Assembly: GCA_945901665.1 (NCBI GenBank)
Contig: CAMDLJ010000206.1
Location: 1-5,132 of the forward strand
Direction of reading: 5' to 3'
DNA from: Bordetella parapertussis
GTDB lineage: Bacteria; Pseudomonadota; Gammaproteobacteria; Burkholderiales; Burkholderiaceae
Length of the DNA: 5,132 nt
The position numbers and the translations under genes were made by a program. Shown here one piece after another: positions 1-5,132 of the stretch; within the stretch, counting starts at the first letter, position 1; each line of letters opens with the position of its first letter. A model generated the notes under the pieces. The model was not told where the DNA came from and ran no database searches. It worked only from the letters and a program-made list of their open reading frames with translations.

Positions 1-1064
1 GTGGAGGCCCCAGCGGCAATGGCTTTGGCAATGTCACCGCTGTAGCGAATACCGCCATCGGCAATCAAAGGAATACCCGTGCCTTGCAGCGCTTTGGCCA
101 CGCTGTCAATGGCGGTGATTTGGGGCACGCCCACGCCGGCCACGATGCGGGTGGTACAAATCGAACCCGGTCCAATGCCGACCTTGACCGCATCTGCACC
201 CGCCTCGGCCAAGGCCAAGGCAGCAGCACCGGTGGCGATGTTGCCGCCCACCACATCAATCTGGGGGTAGTTTTGCTTGACCCAGCGCACCCGTTCGATC
301 ACGCCCTTGCTGTGGCCATGGGCGGTGTCAACCACGATCACATCCACGCCCGCATGGACCAAGGCTTCCACCCGCTCTTCGGTGCCCTCACCCACGCCCA
401 CAGCCGCACCCACGCGCAGTCGCCCCGCTGAATCGCGGGCGGCGTAGGGAAAGCTGGTTTGCTTGGTGATGTCTTTGACGGTGATCAAACCCTTGAGCTC
501 GAACGAGTCACTCACCACCAGCAAACGCTCGAGTTTGTGCTTGTTGAGCAAGGCTTTGGCCTCTTGCGGCGTGACGCCTTCGGGCACCGTGATCAGCTTG
601 TCCAGCGGGGTCATGATTTCACGCACCTGAACGTCATAGCGCTGCTCAAAACGCAAATCACGCCCCGTGACGATGCCCACCACTTGTTTGCCTTGGCAGA
701 CCGGAAAGCCAGAAATGCCCAATTGCTCAGACATGGCCATGACCTGTCTGACCGTGTGTTCTGGGGTGATGACCACTGGGTCGCGCAGCACACCACTTTC
801 ATAGCGCTTTACTTTGGCCACTTCAGCGGCCTGTTGCTGGGCGCTGAGGTTTTTGTGAACGATGCCTATGCCGCCCTCTTGGGCGATGGCAATGGCCAGT
901 CTGGCCTCGGTCACCGTGTCCATGGCCGCAGAGGCCAGAGGCAAATTGAGCTGAATTCGACGCGAAAAGGGTGTGGACAGCGTGGTGTCCTTGGGCAGGA
1001 CTTCTGAGAAGGCGGGCACCAGCAACACATCGTCGAAGGTGAGCGCATTGCCTAAGAGGCGCAT
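1..1064 (-). CDS. guaB: IMP dehydrogenase (partial, C-terminus beyond left edge)
   Basis: Inosine-5'-monophosphate dehydrogenase oxidises IMP to XMP with NAD+, the committed step of cytosolic GMP synthesis. The reading frame is open for 354 codons from the ATG at 1064; family members are about 490 residues, so roughly the last 135 are outside the window. Visible features in order: the typical N-terminus [18 protein letters not shown]; the substrate-barrel segment [10 protein letters not shown]; two tandem CBS domains at about residues 93-202, ending in GLITVKDI; the NAD-side motif VVDTAHGHS around D246; VVGGNIATG; and the catalytic and K+ loop [11 protein letters not shown] with nucleophile Cys303 (Cys305 in E. 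coli). [10 protein letters not shown] lies near the cut end. The start is supported by GGAG seven bases upstream. No frameshift or missing catalytic residue is seen in the visible part. It lies downstream of ratA-rnfH on the same strand. In many related genomes guaA follows guaB, but that cannot be seen here. Confidence 0.97.
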   Translation of the reverse strand, partial: MRLLGNALTFDDVLLVPAFSEVLPKDTTLSTPFSRRIQLNLPLASAAMDTVTEARLAIAIAQEGGIGIVHKNLSAQQQAAEVAKVKRYESGVLRDPVVITPEHTVRQVMAMSEQLGISGFPVCQGKQVVGIVTGRDLRFEQRYDVQVREIMTPLDKLITVPEGVTPQEAKALLNKHKLERLLVVSDSFELKGLITVKDITKQTSFPYAARDSAGRLRVGAAVGVGEGTEERVEALVHAGVDVIVVDTAHGHSKGVIERVRWVKQNYPQIDVVGGNIATGAAALALAEAGADAVKVGIGPGSICTTRIVAGVGVPQITAIDSVAKALQGTGIPLIADGGIRYSGDIAKAIAAGAS

Positions 1065-1070
1065 GGTTGA

Positions 1071-1076
1071 GCTCCA
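1071..1076 (-). promoter_or_regulatory. Shine-Dalgarno of guaB
   Basis: On the minus strand TGGAGC precedes the guaB ATG, with GGAG (1072-1075) seven bases from the start codon. It is the clearest ribosome binding site in the window and fixes the guaB start at 1064. Confidence 0.65.
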
Positions 1077-1084
1077 AAAAGCAA

Positions 1085-1113
1085 ATTGTACCGACCCGCT
1101 CGGCGCAGGCTGT
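1085..1113 (-). promoter_or_regulatory. Candidate sigma-70 promoter of guaB
   Basis: The minus strand has TACAAT at 1090-1085, five of six matches to the -10 consensus. The hexamer 17 bases upstream, at 1113-1108, is ACAGCC, a poor -35. Transcription would start near 1078 and give a very short leader of about 14 bases that still includes the GGAG. A separate guaB promoter is plausible because the gene is 77 bases from rnfH and highly expressed in most bacteria. This rests on one good hexamer only. Confidence 0.4.
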
Positions 1114-1118
1114 ATGCG

Positions 1119-1134
1119 GTTGTCAGCTTGTCAG
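1119..1134 (-). repeat. Tandem CTGACAA-type direct repeat upstream of guaB
   Basis: Two adjacent 8-base units, GTTGTCAG and CTTGTCAG on the plus strand, match at seven of eight positions. On the minus strand they read CTGACAAG and CTGACAAC. They lie just downstream of the rnfH stop and about 30 bases upstream of the guaB -10 candidate. CTGACA also resembles a -35 box, but no suitable -10 lies at the right distance from either copy. The function is unknown and chance is possible. Confidence 0.3.
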
Positions 1135-1141
1135 ATACGCC

Positions 1142-1480
1142 CTAATAACCTGGCTTGGCGCCGGGGCGACGGTTGGCAAACAATCCCGCCCCTCGCGTGC
1201 CTTGCTTGACGAATCGTTGGCGACGGGCTTCTTTGGGGTCTACTTGGAGGGGGCGCAAGCCTTCTAGGCGGTCTCCGTGGCGCAATACCTGGTCGGGTGT
1301 GGCATGCCGTCCCCAAATGGAGGCGTTCGGAAACTCTGGCGGCCCATCCGCTGGGGTTGCAAACCATGCGCTGGCCACCCAAGCATCGCGAACCCGGCTG
1401 CCCTCTGGCAAATGCAACACCACTTCGTGCACCACCCGCGAGGCGGGCGAATACACCAAGGTGACCTCAATCGTGGGCAT
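1142..1480 (-). CDS. rnfH: RnfH family protein (RatB; UPF0125, ubiquitin-like fold)
   Basis: This small cytoplasmic protein of 112 residues belongs to the RnfH family, a beta-grasp (ubiquitin-like) fold of uncertain function. The E. coli member, of about 96 residues, is called RnfH or RatB. Family signs are the opening strand IEVTLVYSP at residues 4-12, HLPEGSRVRDAW around residues 23-34, and the diagnostic C-terminal block HGDRLEGLRPLQVDPKEARR at residues 68-87. Beyond it is a basic, Gly/Pro-rich tail of about 22 residues that looks disordered. I chose the ATG at 1480; an in-frame ATG at 1573 would add 31 unconserved residues lying inside ratA. The start lies inside the 3' end of ratA (14-bp overlap), which suggests translational coupling. 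Despite the name, no rnf electron-transport genes are in the window, and the family commonly occurs apart from that complex. Confidence 0.9.
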   Translation of the reverse strand: MPTIEVTLVYSPASRVVHEVVLHLPEGSRVRDAWVASAWFATPADGPPEFPNASIWGRHATPDQVLRHGDRLEGLRPLQVDPKEARRQRFVKQGTRGAGLFANRRPGAKPGY

Positions 1481-1904
1481 AGACCTGTTCAGCGCGCTTG
1501 ACAAACGCATCGACCAAGGTGGCGGCGATGCGGTCGAACAAAGGCCCAATGAGCACGGCAAACATGCTGTCAAAGCTGTAGTTGAGCTTCAAGTCCACCC
1601 GGCAAGCCCGCTCCTGGCCCATGGGCTCAAACAACCACACCCCGTCCAAATGTTTGAACGGGCCATCGATCAATTGCACCTGCACCTCGCGCCCCGGGGA
1701 GTGGATATTGCGCGTGGTGAAGCTTTTGTGAAGGCCCCCCAGGGCCATGCCAATTTCAGCGGTGACACCGTCGCCGTGCGAGGCAACCACCCTGGCGCGG
1801 TCACACCACGGTAGAAACTGGGGATAACTCGGTACATCGGTGACCAAGTCGAACATTTCTTGTGCGCTGAACCAAATCAAAACCGACTTGTGAATGGTTT
1901 TCAT
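1467..1904 (-). CDS. ratA: RatA / COQ10-like START-domain protein
   Basis: This 145-residue protein belongs to the polyketide cyclase/START superfamily, RatA branch (YfjG in E. coli). E. coli RatA was reported to bind 50S subunits and block 70S formation; the related mitochondrial COQ10 proteins bind ubiquinone, so the true role is unsettled. Family motifs are FDLVTDVPSYPQFLPWC at residues 18-34, the central strands with GPFKHLDGVWLFEP at 81-94, the strand LKLNYSFDS at 105-113, and the long C-terminal helix at about 115-142 that closes the hydrophobic cavity. I chose the ATG at 1904 because MKTIHKSVLIWFSA begins like other family members. Extending to 2033 would add 43 unconserved residues overlapping smpB. 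There is no clear Shine-Dalgarno. The gene is divergent from smpB and overlaps rnfH by 14 bp, so the pair is probably co-transcribed. Confidence 0.9.
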   Translation of the reverse strand: MKTIHKSVLIWFSAQEMFDLVTDVPSYPQFLPWCDRARVVASHGDGVTAEIGMALGGLHKSFTTRNIHSPGREVQVQLIDGPFKHLDGVWLFEPMGQERACRVDLKLNYSFDSMFAVLIGPLFDRIAATLVDAFVKRAEQVYAHD

Positions 1905-1974
1905 AGAATGGGTGTTTGCACTGCGTCGTTCATGGTCAGATTGTAAGGACCCTGAACGTCCCCATTGAGCCCCC
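1905..1974. promoter_or_regulatory. Divergent intergenic region between ratA and smpB
   Basis: These 70 bases must hold the start signals for both ratA (leftward) and smpB (rightward). For smpB there is TTGCAC at 1916-1921 and, 17 bases on, a weak GATTGT at 1939-1944. The bases before the smpB ATG contain only a weak TTGAG as ribosome binding site. The two candidate promoters overlap, so they may compete for polymerase. No strong inverted repeat is seen. Confidence 0.45.
1940..1945 (-). promoter_or_regulatory. Candidate -10 box of ratA-rnfH
   Basis: The minus strand reads TACAAT at 1945-1940, five of six matches to the -10 consensus and the same hexamer as found before guaB. It would start transcription near 1933, about 29 bases before the ratA ATG. 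No good -35 lies 16-18 bases upstream (TCAATG is the 17-base option), so the call rests on one hexamer and its position. Confidence 0.35.
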
Positions 1975-2448
1975 ATGTCCACCAAAGCCCCCAGCACAGC
2001 ACGCATCGCCGACAACAAAAAAGCCATCTTCAACTACTTCATTGAGGAGCGTTTTGAAGCCGGCATGGTGCTCGAAGGTTGGGAGGTGAAGTCGGTGCGC
2101 GAAGGCAAGGTGCAACTCACCGACGGTTATGTGGTGATTCGCAATGGCGAATTGTTCGTCATCGGTTGCCAGATCAACCCCCTGAACACGGCCTCCACCC
2201 ATGTGCGGCCAGATTCGGTCAGGACCAAAAAACTGCTGCTGCAAAAAGACGAAATTCGGCGCTTGATTGGCAAGGTCGAACAAAAGGGGTACACCTTGGT
2301 ACCACTCAATTTGCATTGGAAAAACGGCAAGATCAAGTGCGAAATTGCTTTGGCCAAGGGCAAGGCCGACCACGACAAGCGCGACACCATCAAAGACCGC
2401 GAGGGCAAGCGCGAGGTCGAGCGCGCGATGAAGCAGCGCGTGCGCTGA
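1975..2448 (+). CDS. smpB: SsrA-binding protein SmpB
   Basis: SmpB binds the tRNA-like domain of tmRNA (SsrA) and delivers it to stalled ribosomes for trans-translation and tagging of the unfinished protein. The 157-residue product is of normal length for the family. Visible signs: [15 protein letters not shown] at residues 11-25; [20 protein letters not shown] at 27-46, the OB-fold part that binds tm[11 protein letters not shown] at 73-80; [12 protein letters not shown] at 83-94; [17 protein letters not shown] at 114-130; and the signature [10 protein letters not shown] at 134-143. The basic C-terminal tail, ending RAMKQRVR, would form the helix that occupies the mRNA channel. The ATG at 1975 is the natural start, since the family's short lead-in before the conserved core is present. 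It is divergent from ratA, and its stop lies three bases from the stop of the convergent ygiQ. The ssrA gene itself is not in the window. Confidence 0.97.
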   Translation: MSTKAPSTARIADNKKAIFNYFIEERFEAGMVLEGWEVKSVREGKVQLTDGYVVIRNGELFVIGCQINPLNTASTHVRPDSVRTKKLLLQKDEIRRLIGKVEQKGYTLVPLNLHWKNGKIKCEIALAKGKADHDKRDTIKDREGKREVERAMKQRVR

Positions 2449-2451
2449 ACC

Positions 2452-4821
2452 TCAAGCTTTGGTTTTGCGCGGGCCCTTGACCCCTGGGCGCGGTGGCAAA
2501 CCCGTGTGCTGGGTCAGCAATTGGCCCGGGGCATCAGGCCTGGGCGTGCTGTTTTTGCGCCTGGCGCTGACATAAGCCCCTTGGGTTTGCGGCTGAAAGC
2601 TGGGGATCAGGTGGTGCTTGCCATTGCCGATCAAATCACTGCGCCCCATGGCCTTGAGCGCATCGCGCAACAAGGGCCAATTGTTGGCATCGTGGTAGCG
2701 CAAAAAGGCTTTGTGCAAGCGACGGCGCTTGTCGCCGCGCACGATGTCCACACCTTCGCTGTCGCGCCCAATTTTGCGCAATGGATTTTTGCCGCTGTGG
2801 TACATGGCCGTGGCCGTGGCCATCGGACTGGGGTAGAAGGTTTGCACCTGATCAGCACGAAAGCCATTTTTTTTCAGCCAGATGGCCAAGTGCATCATGT
2901 CTTCGTCGCTGGTTCCCGGATGGGCGGCGATGAAATACGGGATCAGGTATTGCTTTTTGCCCGCCTCGGCGCTGTATTGGTCAAACAACTGCTTGAAGCG
3001 GTCGTAGCTGCCAATGCCGGGCTTCATCATTTTGGTCAAAGGGCCAGACTGGGTGTGCTCGGGGGCAATCTTCAAATAACCGCCCACATGGTGGGTGGCC
3101 AATTCGCGGATGTATTCCGGCGACTCGATGGCCAGGTCGTAGCGCAGACCAGAGCCAATCAAAATCTTCTTTACCCCTTTGATCGCCCGGGCCTTGCGGT
3201 ACATCTGAATCAAGGGCTGGTGGCTGGTGTTGAGGTTGGAGCAAATACCGGGATACACACAACTGGGTTTGCGACATGCGGCTTCGATCTCGGGCGATTT
3301 GCAACCGATGCGGTACATGTTGGCCGTGGGGCCGCCCAGGTCAGAAATGACACCCGTGAAACCCGTGACCTTGTCGCGGATGTCTTGGATCTCTTGCAGC
3401 ACCGAGGCCTCGCTGCGGCTTTGGATGATGCGCCCTTCGTGTTCGGTAATGGAGCAAAAAGTACAGCCCCCAAAGCAGCCGCGCATGATGTTGACGCTGA
3501 ATCGGATCATCTCCCAAGCAGGGATTTTGGTCGGGCCATCGTGGCGACCTTGTGCGTCGGCATACACCGGGTGGGGTGAGCGGGCATAGGGCAGACCAAA
3601 CACCAAATCCATTTCAGCCGTGGTCAATGGGATGGGCGGGGGGGTGATCCACACATCGCGCGCCGTGGCTCCCTCGCCGTGGGCTTGCACCAAAGCGCGC
3701 GCATTTCCCGGATTGGTCTCCAAGTGCAAAACCCGATTCGCATGGGCGTACAAAACCGGGTCGCTGCGGACTTGCTCATAAGCGGGCAAGCGAATCACGG
3801 TCCGTTCGCGTTCAGGCACCTTGGCCCGCCCTTTGCTGAGCCATCCCAGGGGAACCATCATGGGCGTCCCCGAGGTCAAGGGGGTTGACGTTGGCGCATC
3901 TGTTGCGGGCGCATCTGGCGTGGGCGTTTTGGCATCCTGGGCGCAGCTTTGGCCCTGAGCCGTGGCTTGCTCGCTGATCATCAGATAGGGGTTGAGGTGC
4001 GACTCCACCGGACCTGGCCGGTCCACCTCGGTGGAGTTGATTTCGGTCCAATCCAAAGGTGTGGTGCGGCGCACAAAGGCGGTGCCGCGCACATCGATGA
4101 TGTCTTGCACCGATTCTTTGGCGGCCAAACGATGTGCGACCTCGACGATGGCGCGCTCGGCGTTGCCGTACAACAGCAAATCACACTTGGCGTCGATCAC
4201 GATGGAGCGACGCACCTTGTCTTGCCAATAGTCGTAATGGGCAATGCGCCGAAGCGACCCTTCAATGCCGCCCATGATGATGGGCACATCTTTGAAGGCC
4301 TCGCGGCAGCGCTGGCTGTACACAATGGCCGCACGGTCTGGCCGCTTACCGGCCACATCGCCGGGTGTGTAGGCGTCATCGCTGCGAATTTTTCGATCGG
4401 CCGTGTAGCGGTTGATCATGGAGTCCATGTTGCCGGCAGTCACCCCAAAAAACAAATTGGGGCGGCCCAAAGCGGCAAAAGGCTCAGCACTTTGCCAATC
4501 GGGTTGGGCAATGATGCCGACCCGAAAGCCTTGGTTTTCCAGCATCCGGCCAATCACTGCCATGCCAAAGCTGGGGTGATCGACATAAGCGTCACCGGTC
4601 ACCAGCACAACGTCGCAACTGTCCCAGCCCAACTCGGCCATTTCGGCGCGGCTCATGGGGAGGAAAGGTGCGGTGCCAAAACGCGAAGCCCAGTGTTTTT
4701 TGTAACTGCTCAGGGCTTTGGCGGGACGGCTGAATTCGGATACATCCACGGAGAAAAGGCCCAAATTGACAACTCGGCAGTGTAAGCCTTGTGCCGATTT
4801 CAAGTCGCCATGCCCAGCCAT
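2452..4821 (-). CDS. ygiQ: YgiQ family radical SAM protein (UPF0313)
   Basis: This 789-residue cytosolic iron-sulfur protein is of the YgiQ family, whose reaction is not established. The N-terminal radical-SAM-associated domain covers about residues 36-280, with [11 protein letters not shown] at 51-61, [20 protein letters not shown] at 64-83, and [12 protein letters not shown] at 181-192. A low-complexity linker rich in Thr, Pro and Ala follows at about 284-321. The radical SAM core has the cluster motif CFGGCTFC (Cys449, Cys453, Cys456), [11 protein letters not shown] at 493-503 and [12 protein letters not shown] at 552-563. Four further cysteines (507, 516, 521, 527) precede NLNTSHQP and may bind a second cluster. 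A C-terminal DUF3362-type region (about 680-740) and a basic, proline-rich tail end the protein. The start is uncertain: the ATG at 4821 lacks a Shine-Dalgarno and its first 24 residues look unconserved, and a GTG at 4749 would begin at [11 protein letters not shown]. The gene is monocistronic here, convergent with smpB. Confidence 0.93.
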   Translation of the reverse strand: MAGHGDLKSAQGLHCRVVNLGLFSVDVSEFSRPAKALSSYKKHWASRFGTAPFLPMSRAEMAELGWDSCDVVLVTGDAYVDHPSFGMAVIGRMLENQGFRVGIIAQPDWQSAEPFAALGRPNLFFGVTAGNMDSMINRYTADRKIRSDDAYTPGDVAGKRPDRAAIVYSQRCREAFKDVPIIMGGIEGSLRRIAHYDYWQDKVRRSIVIDAKCDLLLYGNAERAIVEVAHRLAAKESVQDIIDVRGTAFVRRTTPLDWTEINSTEVDRPGPVESHLNPYLMISEQATAQGQSCAQDAKTPTPDAPATDAPTSTPLTSGTPMMVPLGWLSKGRAKVPERERTVIRLPAYEQVRSDPVLYAHANRVLHLETNPGNARALVQAHGEGATARDVWITPPPIPLTTAEMDLVFGLPYARSPHPVYADAQGRHDGPTKIPAWEMIRFSVNIMRGCFGGCTFCSITEHEGRIIQSRSEASVLQEIQDIRDKVTGFTGVISDLGGPTANMYRIGCKSPEIEAACRKPSCVYPGICSNLNTSHQPLIQMYRKARAIKGVKKILIGSGLRYDLAIESPEYIRELATHHVGGYLKIAPEHTQSGPLTKMMKPGIGSYDRFKQLFDQYSAEAGKKQYLIPYFIAAHPGTSDEDMMHLAIWLKKNGFRADQVQTFYPSPMATATAMYHSGKNPLRKIGRDSEGVDIVRGDKRRRLHKAFLRYHDANNWPLLRDALKAMGRSDLIGNGKHHLIPSFQPQTQGAYVSARRKNSTPRPDAPGQLLTQHTGLPPRPGVKGPRKTKA

Positions 4822-4842
4822 GGGCTCATGGGGCGTGGGGGG

Positions 4843-4855
4843 AAGCGCTGCGCTT
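4843..4855. repeat. Short inverted repeat, 5-bp arms
   Basis: AAGCG and CGCTT flank the three bases CTG. It sits 22 bases upstream of the ygiQ ATG at 4821 and would lie in that gene's leader. No run of T follows on either strand, so it is not a typical terminator. It could be chance. Confidence 0.25.
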
Positions 4856-4860
4856 GTTAA

Positions 4861-5132
<272 letters not shown>

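Noticed and set aside
459..1007. A 182-codon plus-strand open frame opposite guaB
   Set aside because: Antisense to conserved IMP dehydrogenase sequence, with His/Gln/Leu-rich shadow composition and no motif.
1481..1573. N-terminal extension of rnfH by 31 codons to an ATG at 1573
   Set aside because: The added residues are the shadow of ratA, and the family begins near MPTIEV.
1155..1814. A 219-codon plus-strand open frame opposite rnfH and ratA
   Set aside because: It spans two recognised minus-strand genes and has no family resemblance.
1905..2033. N-terminal extension of ratA by 43 codons to an ATG at 2033
   Set aside because: The extension would overlap smpB and is unlike the family, which begins near MKTIHKS.
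1936..2373. A 145-codon minus-strand open frame opposite smpB
   Set aside because: It mirrors conserved SmpB sequence and has no recognisable motif.
2449..2500. Possible bidirectional terminator between smpB and ygiQ
   Set aside because: There is no GC-rich stem followed by a T-run on either strand, only a short AAGCTT palindrome.
2506..3579. A 357-codon plus-strand open frame opposite ygiQ
   Set aside because: It is antisense to a clearly recognised gene and shows no family motif. Long shadow frames are common opposite GC-rich codon use.
3949..4785. A 278-codon plus-strand open frame opposite the N-terminal part of ygiQ
   Set aside because: Same reason: antisense to conserved YgiQ sequence, His/Gly/Ala-rich and without recognisable domains.

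Overview
The window looks like ordinary chromosomal core sequence of a Burkholderiales betaproteobacterium, most like the Comamonadaceae (Limnohabitans, Rhodoferax or Acidovorax type). This rests on moderately high GC, the wording of the YgiQ, SmpB and GuaB proteins, and the smpB/ratA/rnfH/guaB arrangement. The assignment comes from recalled families and not from a search. I see no transposase, integrase, phage gene, CRISPR array, tRNA or rRNA.

Layout from left to right. Positions 1-1064 (minus strand) hold the first 354 codons of guaB, IMP dehydrogenase, whose C-terminus lies beyond the left edge. A 77-bp gap carries a good Shine-Dalgarno and a TACAAT -10-like box for guaB. Upstream on the same strand are rnfH (1142-1480) and ratA (1467-1904), overlapping by 14 bp. 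A 70-bp divergent intergenic region follows, then smpB on the plus strand (1975-2448). Three bases after smpB ends, the stop codon of a convergent minus-strand ygiQ-family radical SAM gene (2452-4821) appears. A 159-bp divergent intergenic region (4822-4980) contains clustered inverted repeats and a TATACT box. It leads into the first 50 codons of a plus-strand short-chain dehydrogenase/reductase that runs off the right edge.

How the genes relate: SmpB works with tmRNA to rescue stalled ribosomes. RatA and RnfH sit beside smpB, as yfjG and yfjF do in E. coli. RatA is a START-fold protein reported either as a ribosome-associated toxin or as a COQ10-like quinone-binding protein, and RnfH is a small ubiquitin-fold protein. 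GuaB commits IMP to guanine nucleotide synthesis and probably has its own promoter as well as possible read-through from ratA-rnfH. YgiQ is a widespread iron-sulfur enzyme of unsettled function. The reductase is probably unrelated to the others.

I found no convincing previously undescribed system. The more interesting points are the smpB-ratA-rnfH neighbourhood, the extra conserved cysteines and uncertain start of YgiQ, and the nested palindromes upstream of the reductase. Almost all DNA is accounted for by genes, and no gene-free stretch exceeds 160 bases.
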